This document shows positions 34,021-41,106 of a DNA stretch of 64,000 bases, in pieces. The notes beneath the pieces were generated by a model. It did no database searches. It had not been told where the DNA came from and saw only the letters and a list, made by a program, of their open reading frames with translations. This stretch comes from CAZHBD01 sp964530555. GTDB taxonomy: Bacteria; Patescibacteriota; Saccharimonadia; Saccharimonadales; AWTP1-31. The stretch lies in assembly GCA_964530555.1 (NCBI GenBank), contig CAZHBD010000001.1:3484-67483 (forward strand), in the 5' to 3' direction. Position 1 is the first letter of the stretch, and every line of letters starts with the position of its first letter. The translations under genes and the position numbers were made by a program.

Positions 34021-34827
34021 ATGGCATTCGTGCACGCAATTCTCCTAGGGATCATAGAAGGGCTAACCGAGTTTCTGCCGGTTTCAAGTACCGGGCATCT
34101 ACTGGTCGCCGAAAAATTGATTGGCTACAAGGATGTTGCTGAAGTCTTTACGGTTGTTATCCAGGTGGGCGCGATCGCTGCCGTATTGTGGTTTTACCGC
34201 CAAGACCTTTGTGATAAAGTTCGTAAGCTCATCGCCCGTGATCAGGCAACTGTCCGGTTTTGGCGCAATTGGGTTTTGGCTACTATCCCGGCTGGTGCGA
34301 TCGGCGTCTTGCTCGACAACTCCCTCTCTAAAGTTTCCACACTGCCGGTAATTGCTGTCGCTCTAATAATCGGCGGTGTATGTATGTGGGCTATCGAAAC
34401 CTACCATACTCCTAAAACAGCTGCCACGAAGCCAAAACTTGAGCAACTGACACTCAAACAGTCGCTGCAGGTTGGTTGCTACCAGATCCTGTCGTTAATA
34501 CCTGGTGTGTCACGCTCCGGTGCCACAATCATGGGTGGCCTCTTAAGTGGGCTTGATCGAGTGACCGCCACAGCGTTTTCTTTCTATCTCAGTATGCCGA
34601 TCCTGGTGCTGGCAAGTGGTTACAAGCTGGTTAAGAACAAGGATAGTTTGCATCTGGTAGATGGTGGTTCGGTAGCGATTTTGCTGGGGGCGATAACAAC
34701 CTTTATCGTTGCTTTCGTCGTGGTGAAATGGCTGCTACGTTACGTAAGCAAGCATGATTTTAAGCCATTTGCCTACTATCGAGTTGCCCTCGGTTTACTT
34801 ATCTTGTGCATTCTCGCCCTACGCTAG
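34021..34827 (+). CDS. uppP: Undecaprenyl-diphosphatase (UppP/BacA)
   Basis: Dephosphorylates undecaprenyl pyrophosphate to recycle the carrier lipid for peptidoglycan and surface glycan synthesis. The 268-residue membrane protein has both signature motifs, GIIEGLTEFLPVSSTGHLL (about residues 10-28) and LIPGVSRSGATIMGGLL (about 160-176), plus seven to eight TM segments. Length is normal. TACCAT (34009-34014) lies 6 nt before the ATG with no ribosome site, suggesting a leaderless start. Confidence 0.96.
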   Translation: MAFVHAILLGIIEGLTEFLPVSSTGHLLVAEKLIGYKDVAEVFTVVIQVGAIAAVLWFYRQDLCDKVRKLIARDQATVRFWRNWVLATIPAGAIGVLLDNSLSKVSTLPVIAVALIIGGVCMWAIETYHTPKTAATKPKLEQLTLKQSLQVGCYQILSLIPGVSRSGATIMGGLLSGLDRVTATAFSFYLSMPILVLASGYKLVKNKDSLHLVDGGSVAILLGAITTFIVAFVVVKWLLRYVSKHDFKPFAYYRVALGLLILCILALR

Positions 34828-34879
34828 ATATAGCGTCTCTTGCTGCAAATTTTACGGCACATTTTGCTTTTAAACAGAA

Positions 34880-35138
34880 GCAATTAGGTGCATACTAGGA
34901 GCACTTAACAATAAAAACGCTGGAAGCAGGTGGAAATCCTGCACTGTGCCGCAACGGTAAGGCCGCCCTAAAAGGGGAAAGAGCAGCCCGACAAAATGTC
35001 GCATCATTTTGCCGGCGCGAAGAGAAAAACCACAGGTTTGTCTCAATCAGGCTAAGTCCGATCTAGCAATAAAGTCTTCCGAGCAGAAGTGCCCATCTTT
35101 TTTGACGCCCTCTGCTCGCCGAGCATGAGGGTATTTTC
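34880..35138 (+). promoter_or_regulatory. Cobalamin riboswitch with translational expression platform
   Basis: The aptamer spans about 34880-35070. Core features are the GTGC/GCAC stem (34888-34904), the GCAGG-TGGAAAT-CCTGC element (34926-34942), the CCGCAACGGTAA block (34949-34960) and a B12-box-like AAGTCCGATCTAGC (35054-35067). Downstream are two mutually exclusive hairpins. An 8-bp one pairs 35080-35087 with 35111-35118. The other pairs CCCTC-TGCTC (35108-35117) with GAGCA-GAGGG (35121-35131, one bulged base) and buries the GAGG ribosome site of the next gene. Together with no U-run, this indicates control of translation. In known cases ligand binding turns expression off. Confidence 0.85.
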
Positions 35139-36674
35139 TTGAACCAGGCAACTGCCGAGATTTTGAATCACGCTGAGTCATCGGCAGTCGCCGCCGCGCC
35201 GGACTTGCGACTAGTTCCTAATGAGCCCCGGCGTTTCTTGCTGCTTGATTCTGTACCGGAAATAGCCCAGGCAGCCGAACGGGCAGAGGTGCAAGCCCGG
35301 CAAACGATCGACGATAATATGCAGCTGTTGCGTGACGGCCGTTTCGATGAAGTCTTACCGGTAATTGACGCGCTTGGTACGGGCAAGCGCGTCACCGAAG
35401 TACAGAGCAGCCCTGAGCGTTTTTTGCGGCATAGGGCACTTGAGGAAGATTGTCGACGATTGTTCGGTGAGGCCAAGCGCAAGTTACGGCCCGAGCTTTT
35501 CCCAAAGACTGAGCAACAGTATGACCAGCGAACAGAAGATTTTTACTTCGGAAGCCTATCTATTGGGGACATGATTCAGCGCAGTCTAACAGCAGTCGCC
35601 GAAAAACCGCAACAAGAAGTAAGAATTATTGAGGCTCGAGAACATGCTCGCTCGCGGGCAATTGGTCGCATGATTATGCCCCGCGAGGTCGAGATTCAGC
35701 CTGTCGAAAATGAAGCCCATGCTATTACTGTTTCGCAGTGCCCCGACTATGTCATTGATCATTTTAAAGATAAACCCGATTCAAATAAGTATGCGGGTTA
35801 CGTACCTAAAATTGCTAAATGGGTGATACGCGATCTGTCCTTTGACCGCACAAATTTGCGAGCTTTTCAGGAGCAAGCGGCAATCTCAGGCGAATACATT
35901 ACTAACGAAGTTATTAATGAAGCGTTTCAAGTTATGGGGCTGACCCGGTCTGGTGAGCATTACTCCAAGAGTGAGATTCAAGATATGCAGTTTGGCGTGG
36001 AGGGTGCTTTTGACGTGCTGGAATTCGTGGAGCTGTGCGATATGTTGGCAAGCCAAAAAACTGGCCTAAATATCTTCCTGGGTGAAGTGGTCGGTGCGGA
36101 TGATCCGAAAGATTACACGCAGTTTCGCGCTGAGGCGCAACAACGTTACGAGGCTACAAACGAACAGGCTGAAGAGCTTGCCGATTACATTATGGATCTG
36201 GTGGAGCGGGGTGTAGACTCCTGGGCGGCCGACAAACTGGTAGAAGACAAAGTTAAACAAATGCTGCTTGACGAGGTGCGACAGAACCCTGATCTGGCGT
36301 TAGAAATGTTTGACGAAGCAACGTGGCGGGGTATCCATGAAGTGCACGCCCTTGAAGCGCGTGGCGACTGTAAAGCAGCTGAAGCACGTTGGGCTGAAGT
36401 GCTCAAAAACGCGCCAACTCCCGGGTTTTGTGGAGCGGGTAGTTGTGGGCTTGAGAGCGTTGCGTCGAGTAGTGCAGAAGGTCGAAGAGCTATCGCTCTA
36501 GGACTGGATGCCATTAGCCCTGATGAACTCATTCATGATACCGAGCGGGCGTGCCCGAGTTGTAGTGAATTTAAGGTCTACTATGACAAGAATGGGAGTA
36601 AGGCTTGTACAGGGTGTGGCAAAACTGAAATAAAACTCGGATATAGCAAAAGTAAAGAGACTTCAGATGAGTAA
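35139..36674 (+). CDS. Unknown protein with C-terminal zinc ribbon, under a cobalamin riboswitch
   Basis: I do not recognise this 511-residue protein. It is mostly charged and helical, cytoplasmic, with no TM or signal peptide. The C-terminal 90 residues contain a CGAGSCG motif (about 430-436) and a zinc ribbon with two CxxC pairs (RACPSCSEF near 469, KACTGCGKTE near 489). TTG 35139 is chosen because GAGG (35127-35130) lies 8 nt upstream and that site is the target of the riboswitch hairpin. B12 control suggests a role in cobalamin uptake, salvage or a B12-independent substitute function. Followed by two more zinc-ribbon genes. Confidence 0.7.
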   Translation: MNQATAEILNHAESSAVAAAPDLRLVPNEPRRFLLLDSVPEIAQAAERAEVQARQTIDDNMQLLRDGRFDEVLPVIDALGTGKRVTEVQSSPERFLRHRALEEDCRRLFGEAKRKLRPELFPKTEQQYDQRTEDFYFGSLSIGDMIQRSLTAVAEKPQQEVRIIEAREHARSRAIGRMIMPREVEIQPVENEAHAITVSQCPDYVIDHFKDKPDSNKYAGYVPKIAKWVIRDLSFDRTNLRAFQEQAAISGEYITNEVINEAFQVMGLTRSGEHYSKSEIQDMQFGVEGAFDVLEFVELCDMLASQKTGLNIFLGEVVGADDPKDYTQFRAEAQQRYEATNEQAEELADYIMDLVERGVDSWAADKLVEDKVKQMLLDEVRQNPDLALEMFDEATWRGIHEVHALEARGDCKAAEARWAEVLKNAPTPGFCGAGSCGLESVASSSAEGRRAIALGLDAISPDELIHDTERACPSCSEFKVYYDKNGSKACTGCGKTEIKLGYSKSKETSDE

Positions 36675-36870
36675 CCTTACAATTGAACAGTATGAACACA
36701 AAAAAGCCGCCTGTAACGGCCTGTGTGACATCGATCATAACCGAATTGCCGATAATGATCCGTCAAGGATGCCGTGTGTTACCTGTCCTTTTTGCAAAGA
36801 AGTGGTTGATGCTATTCTGACGCCCACAACCATCAGTTGCCCCAAGTGTGAAGTTACGGTAACGCGGTAG
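36667..36870 (+). CDS. Small cysteine-rich protein (zinc-ribbon-like)
   Basis: A 67-residue protein with seven Cys, including MPCVTCPFCKEV and ISCPKCEVTV, which would form one or two treble-clef or ribbon zinc sites. It overlaps the preceding gene by 8 nt, so it is probably co-translated with the riboswitch-controlled gene. Function unknown. Confidence 0.72.
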   Translation: MSNLTIEQYEHKKAACNGLCDIDHNRIADNDPSRMPCVTCPFCKEVVDAILTPTTISCPKCEVTVTR

Positions 36871-36879
36871 AATATAACT

Positions 36880-37047
36880 ATGGACACCGAAGACGAGATT
36901 TACCAGGAGCTTGTAGATAACCGATCACCAGAGTTCTTTTGCGACAATTGTGGACATTATCCTATCGAACCAGTGCACGGGCATTTTGTTTGCCCCAATT
37001 GCCATATACCCACCAAGTGCTGTGAAGGCATGGCTCTAGATGAATAA
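36880..37047 (+). CDS. Small zinc-ribbon protein, 55 residues
   Basis: A short gene with MDTEDEIYQELVDNR followed by FFCDNCGHYP and FVCPNCHIPTKCC, a two-CxxC zinc ribbon. Its ATG lies 6 nt after TAGAAT, a -10-like element that overlaps the TAG stop of the previous gene, so it may be made from its own leaderless mRNA as well as by read-through. It overlaps nadD by 8 nt. Function unknown. Confidence 0.72.
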   Translation: MDTEDEIYQELVDNRSPEFFCDNCGHYPIEPVHGHFVCPNCHIPTKCCEGMALDE

Positions 37048-37657
37048 ACCGCAGACTAGACGAATTGGGATTTTTGCGGGTAGTTTTGACCCGATTCACA
37101 AGGGCCATATAGGATTTGCGCTTTCAGCCTTAGAAGTGGCTGATCTCGATGAGATCTATCTAGTGCCTGAAGCACGACCCCGCCATAAGCCCGGGGTCAC
37201 CCATATAGGTCATCGTACGGCTATGCTCAAACTCGCTGTACGCCCCTATCGCCATATCCATGTGCTAGAGCTGCCCGATAAACGGTTTTCGGTAACAGCT
37301 ACGTTGCCAAGATTACAGACGAAATTTCCAGATGCCGAACTGTTACTGCTCATTGGTTCTGATGTACTGATGCATCTTGCCCAATGGCCGCGGGTTGATG
37401 AGTTGCTGAACAAGATGGGTCTGATTGTATCAGTACGATCTGGGGCAGAAATTACCGCCGCAATGGACGTTGCTACCAACTTGCCCAGAGTGCTGAAAGA
37501 GCTCTATATCTTGGAAAGCTTAGAGCCCAGTGTTTCGTCTCGGCAGATCCGAAGTGTTCTAAGGAGAGGGCACAAAACCAAAGACGTAGTGGGCAGCGTG
37601 CAAAAATATGCCGACAAGCATTGGCTCTATGCTTCGGTATCTGACTCGACGGCGTAG
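37040..37657 (+). CDS. nadD: Nicotinate-nucleotide adenylyltransferase
   Basis: Forms deamido-NAD from nicotinate mononucleotide and ATP, a central NAD synthesis step. The 205-residue protein has the nucleotidyltransferase start IGIFAGSFDPIHKGHIGFA with the HxGH motif (HKGH), EIYLVPEARPRHKPG, LLLIGSDVLMHLAQWP and the C-terminal VSSRQIRSVLRRG, the ISSTxIR-like motif of NadD. It overlaps the zinc-ribbon gene upstream and the antiporter gene (opposite strand) by 31 nt at its 3' end. Confidence 0.92.
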   Translation: MNKPQTRRIGIFAGSFDPIHKGHIGFALSALEVADLDEIYLVPEARPRHKPGVTHIGHRTAMLKLAVRPYRHIHVLELPDKRFSVTATLPRLQTKFPDAELLLLIGSDVLMHLAQWPRVDELLNKMGLIVSVRSGAEITAAMDVATNLPRVLKELYILESLEPSVSSRQIRSVLRRGHKTKDVVGSVQKYADKHWLYASVSDSTA

Positions 37658-39324
37658 TGTGTATGCAGATATTCGAGGTGTTTTTCGCGAAAACGTTTGA
37701 ACTCACTCTTTTTGAGCCCACTTTTGCGAATGATTGCCCCAATTTTTTCACTGCCGATGTAGTGCGGCATCATCACGTAACTGGCGCCCAGCTCGTATAA
37801 CTCATCTGCTTCAGCGACATTCTCAGCGTGACAAATGATCACCATGTTTGGATTTTGTTGTAGCAAGACGCCCACCAGAAACTTGCTCGTCTCAAAGTCG
37901 GTGATGGTTGAGACGCTCAAACGCACCTTTTCTAAACCTATTTCGTCTAGGAGTTCAATGTCGCTAATATCACCATACACGTAATTAACCTTTTGGTGCT
38001 CCAATATATCGATAACTTCGGGGTCATAATCTATAACTACAAAGTTTTTGTCTAAATTTTTAAAGACTTTCATGAATTCGTGACCGCCCTTGCGATAGCC
38101 AAACAGAGCAAGTTCGGTGCGATGACGTCGTTCTTGGTCTGGACGATTCACCTTACGTTCGAAGATACCCAGCAGTTCTTCAAAAGTATTGAATAAACTG
38201 TCGGAGTACACGATAAGATATGCAGAAATGGTGATGGAGACAAGAGCTACAATGGTCATGGTGTTGAGGAGATCGTTGGGCACGAGTTCGAGCTTGTTGG
38301 CTAAGATTAAGAAGACCAATGAGAATTCGCTAACTTGTGCTGTTGCCAATGCCGCCTTGAAGCTGGTGCGCTTGGTATAACCCAAGCCTCCCATTATGGC
38401 CATAACCAAGAACGGCTTGAGGATGACGACAATGAAGGTACTCATTATTACCAGTGGCAAAACCTGCCAGGCATTGCCGAGAGCCAGTCGCGAACCAAGG
38501 GTGATGAAAAAAACGATTATAAAAAAGTCGCGTAACGGTCGCAGGCGGGAACTGATCTCTTGAGTGTAGGGAAGCGCAGCAAGTGACATGCCAGCTAACA
38601 GTGCGCCAACTTCCAGACTAAACCCAGCTCGCTCAAACAAGGCGGCAAAGCCGAAGCCCCAACCTATGGAGAATAGAAACAAAAACTCCTGACTACCAGC
38701 AATGAGTTTATGTAGTTTGGGTAGTATGACGCTGCCAATAAGCAGGAGAGGTATTGTTATCGCTGCCCCTTTCAGCATGAGCGATCCTATCCCCATGGCA
38801 GTAAGCCCGTCATGGGCCTTGGCGGTGATAAAGAACAATGCAACTGCGGCAATAAGGTCTTGAACGATCAGCACACCAGTGAGCACCTTGCCATACAAAC
38901 GCGACTGCTCTTTTTTGTCGGTTAACAATTTAAGGATTACAATTGTGCTACTAAACGCAAGACCAAGACCCAAAAAAGCTGCGCTCAAACGGTTGAGCCC
39001 CAACACTATACCCGAGATATACCCCAGGAGGGTAGTTCCGGCTACTTGTAGGATACCAACGCTGCCAGACACCTTGCCAACCTCGCGAATCACCTGTGGG
39101 TTAAGCCCAAGCCCCACGATAAAAAGCAATAGTGCGATGCCAATGCTAGAGAAGACGTCAATAGTCTCAGGGCTGCGAATAACGTGTAGCACTGAAGGGC
39201 CGACAATGAGCCCGGTCAGAATATGGCCAATTATCAGCGGCTGCCGCAACAGTCTCATTACCAACGCCATGGTTGCGCCCAGCGCGATGATCAGGCTGAA
39301 CTCGGCAAAAACACTTTCGTGCAT
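37627..39324 (-). CDS. Cation:proton antiporter, KefB/CPA2 type, with TrkA-N domain
   Basis: A 565-residue protein with 12 or 13 TM segments of the Na/H exchanger fold (LLRQPLIIGHILTGLIVGPS, FLLGLGLAFSSTIVIL-like region, and GFSLEVGALLAGMSLA) followed by a cytosolic Rossmann domain (LALFGYRKGGHEFMKVF, VVIDYDPEVIDILE, VYGDISDIELL). The glycine pattern in this Rossmann loop is degenerate (GYRKGG). Likely exports K+ or Na+ in exchange for H+. It overlaps nadD convergently by 31 nt; no terminator separates them. Confidence 0.9.
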   Translation of the reverse strand: MHESVFAEFSLIIALGATMALVMRLLRQPLIIGHILTGLIVGPSVLHVIRSPETIDVFSSIGIALLLFIVGLGLNPQVIREVGKVSGSVGILQVAGTTLLGYISGIVLGLNRLSAAFLGLGLAFSSTIVILKLLTDKKEQSRLYGKVLTGVLIVQDLIAAVALFFITAKAHDGLTAMGIGSLMLKGAAITIPLLLIGSVILPKLHKLIAGSQEFLFLFSIGWGFGFAALFERAGFSLEVGALLAGMSLAALPYTQEISSRLRPLRDFFIIVFFITLGSRLALGNAWQVLPLVIMSTFIVVILKPFLVMAIMGGLGYTKRTSFKAALATAQVSEFSLVFLILANKLELVPNDLLNTMTIVALVSITISAYLIVYSDSLFNTFEELLGIFERKVNRPDQERRHRTELALFGYRKGGHEFMKVFKNLDKNFVVIDYDPEVIDILEHQKVNYVYGDISDIELLDEIGLEKVRLSVSTITDFETSKFLVGVLLQQNPNMVIICHAENVAEADELYELGASYVMMPHYIGSEKIGAIIRKSGLKKSEFKRFREKHLEYLHTHYAVESDTEA

Positions 39325-39327
39325 CGG

Positions 39328-39570
39328 TTAGCTTTTTTTATTAATGCCCATGCCTAGTAGCACGGCTGCCACAAACATCAGGGCTGCGCCAAAGCCGATG
39401 AGCAACAGTTCGATATTGCCCTCTTGTAAGTTGCCGAGGAGGACGATGCAGGTGCCAGCAAACAAAATGGCTGCTGCTCCGCCAATACTGCTATTCTGCA
39501 AACTGCTTGCTGTGCCCCGCTTATTTCGAAGTTTACTCGTTGCTTTGCTTTTGGTTACTTTCTTTGCCAC
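39328..39570 (-). CDS. Small membrane protein, 80 residues, unknown
   Basis: A protein with a basic N-tail (MAKKVTKSKATSKLRNKRG) and two hydrophobic helices (GGAAAILFAGTCIVLLGNL, ELLLIGFGAALMFVAAVLL). The start is GTG 39570 with AAAGG upstream. The extended -10 TGCTATAAT (minus strand, 39609-39617) gives a short leader. It ends 4 nt before the antiporter start, so the two form a unit and it may be an accessory subunit. Confidence 0.7.
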   Translation of the reverse strand: MAKKVTKSKATSKLRNKRGTASSLQNSSIGGAAAILFAGTCIVLLGNLQEGNIELLLIGFGAALMFVAAVLLGMGINKKS

Positions 39571-39780
39571 CGTTGACCTTTCATTTTTGTTACATGCTTT
39601 TGCTCAATTATAGCATAAGCATTGAGAACGTACTTGACAGAACCAAACTGCTTGTGGCAAAATGCTTCTATTCTTTGCAAAGCGTGTTTATCGTTTTGTC
39701 AGGAAAAACAAAAATAACATTAAAAAAACAGTCAGATTTGTGAGATGGTTTGTCTGTTTTTGTTCGTTCGGGAGGGTTTT

Positions 39781-39870
39781 ATGTCCATCAAAATAAAAAC
39801 TATATCAAAGGGGTATAAAGTGGAAGTAAAGGTCAAGCGCCCAAAGTGGCAGCAATACTTGCAGTACTAG
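39781..39870 (+). CDS. Predicted 29-residue basic microprotein
   Basis: An ATG with GGGAGGG 5 nt upstream opens a 29-codon frame ending in TAG. The product starts MSIKIKTISKGYKVEV and contains 8 Lys in 29 residues, ending in aromatic residues (KWQQYLQY). It has its own plausible promoter at 39634 and a strong terminator 30 nt after the stop, so it looks like a self-contained transcript. It could be a microprotein or the translated part of a small RNA; no family is recognised. Confidence 0.5.
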   Translation: MSIKIKTISKGYKVEVKVKRPKWQQYLQY

Positions 39871-39900
39871 AAGACCGTTGTTCACAGATACGTACCTTAT

Positions 39901-39926
39901 GAGGCCCAGTTGGGCCTCGTTTTTGT
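39901..39926 (+). terminator. Rho-independent terminator
   Basis: GAGGCCC-AGTT-GGGCCTC forms a 7-bp GC-rich stem with a 4-nt loop and is followed by GTTTTTGTT. It ends the microgene transcript and is the only convincing intrinsic terminator seen in the window. Confidence 0.85.
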
Positions 39927-39964
39927 TAGTTGCAAATTGCTTTGTTCAGGAGTAAAACAGAGCT

Positions 39965-40480
39965 ATGACAACGATATTTGAAGGTGGTGATGGAGCCCTT
40001 ATTCAGGCTGCTAAAGCGTCGCCGGTAGTTGCACTTGATCAAACTGGGTCTGTCACTGGCGCTGCATTAAGTAGGGCAATGCCAGACCTCTCCGAGCCAG
40101 TTAATCCCCATATGGGTCATCCTGAACTTGAGTTTGCCTCTGACATTAATTCAGCAGTAAATTCGATGCGCCAAACTATCTATGATCAAGATTGTAGACT
40201 CAGACGCAAATCAGAGCTTGTAGCCCAGATGTATTTTGGGCCTAAAATGACACGACTCTTTTTTATAGAGCGTGCGGCAATTGGTATCGTATTCGAGGAA
40301 TTAGGCTTAACGGATCGTTATTATGCCGCAACCGGAAAAAGTACAACCGACGGTGGTTTAGGTAGCTGGAAACTGCAACTCCCTAGAATTGACTGCCCAG
40401 GTCTATTCACTGTCCATTACGCTCATGCGCCAGCAAACACCCGAGGACGCCTGCAGTACTTCTATGCCGGACGGCAGTAG
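39965..40480 (+). CDS. Hypothetical protein, 171 residues
   Basis: A cytoplasmic-looking protein without TM, signal peptide or recognised motif. It has a central basic stretch (DCRLRRKSELVAQMYFGPK) and a C-terminal part rich in aromatic residues (GSWKLQLPRIDCPGLFTVHY). AGGAG lies 12 nt upstream of the ATG. It follows the terminator and precedes the Cys-cluster protein. Its layout is consistent with a real gene, but the function is unknown. Confidence 0.6.
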   Translation: MTTIFEGGDGALIQAAKASPVVALDQTGSVTGAALSRAMPDLSEPVNPHMGHPELEFASDINSAVNSMRQTIYDQDCRLRRKSELVAQMYFGPKMTRLFFIERAAIGIVFEELGLTDRYYAATGKSTTDGGLGSWKLQLPRIDCPGLFTVHYAHAPANTRGRLQYFYAGRQ

Positions 40481-40510
40481 CATTTGTTATTGATTTTACG
40501 ATAAATATGA

Positions 40511-40516
40511 CATAAT
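40511..40516 (+). promoter_or_regulatory. Extended -10 of leaderless promoter
   Basis: TGA-CATAAT (40508-40516) is followed by 8 nt and ATG 40525 of the Cys-cluster protein. No ribosome site is present. Confidence 0.55.
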
Positions 40517-40524
40517 TTACTGCT

Positions 40525-41040
40525 ATGTCTGTTTTTGGAGCCGAGTCTACCCCTAAATTATGTGATAGCTGTAGTGGCCTCTGTTGCCGAGCTGGTACTC
40601 GTATTGTGTTATCTGCTGAAGAAGCATCATTTTTACAGCGCGGTGGCACAAAACTCCGTGGTGCACTCTTGTTTTTCATCGATCCAAGCATGACCGACGA
40701 TGGAGCTGCTTTTGCGGAACCCGCAAAGTATGAACTCCTGCATGATCAAGTTCGGCGTGAAGTCTGTGCCGATCGTACAGCTTTTAACCGGAGCGAAACG
40801 TTGCGTCAAGTGGCAGAGCTTGTGTTGGCGCAAAAGCCTGGGCGGCAACAATATGTAATCGAGTCTGACTGTGGTTATCTTGATACGTCGGTAAACCCAC
40901 CGAAGTGCACGGTGTATACAGACGCAGAACGGCCTCAAGTGTGTAGTGGATTCATGCCGGGTAATCCGCATTGCCTAAATATGCGTGAGGCCGAAGGCCT
41001 TGCTGTATCTGTTGAGCTAACTCAAAAACCACATAACTAA
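40525..41040 (+). CDS. YkgJ-like cysteine-cluster protein
   Basis: A 171-residue protein that starts with the CDSCSGLCCRAGTRIVLS motif (CxxCxxxCC, as in the YkgJ/UPF0153 family, a probable zinc or Fe-S cluster site) and later has SDCGYLDTSVNPPKCTVY and RPQVCSGFMPGNPHC, completing the family's CxxxRPxxC-like pattern. The metal and reaction of this family are not established. A leaderless -10 lies upstream. Confidence 0.8.
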   Translation: MSVFGAESTPKLCDSCSGLCCRAGTRIVLSAEEASFLQRGGTKLRGALLFFIDPSMTDDGAAFAEPAKYELLHDQVRREVCADRTAFNRSETLRQVAELVLAQKPGRQQYVIESDCGYLDTSVNPPKCTVYTDAERPQVCSGFMPGNPHCLNMREAEGLAVSVELTQKPHN

Positions 41041-41106
41041 GCAACAAACTAGCTTGGCAATAAGCTATAGACAAAAAATAGTAAAAGTGTTAATATATAT
41101 CACCTT

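Larger units (their letters stand above)
39571..39964. other. Intergenic region with divergent promoters, a microgene and a terminator
   Basis: Besides the entries listed separately, this 394-nt stretch holds a minus-strand extended -10 (39609-39617), a plus-strand promoter candidate (TTGACA 39634-39639, 18-nt spacer, CAAAAT 39658-39663) and an AU-rich hairpin, AAAAACAG (39724-39731) with CTGTTTTT (39754-39761), that may be a leader structure. A transcript from the plus promoter to the terminator would be about 255 nt. Confidence 0.55.
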
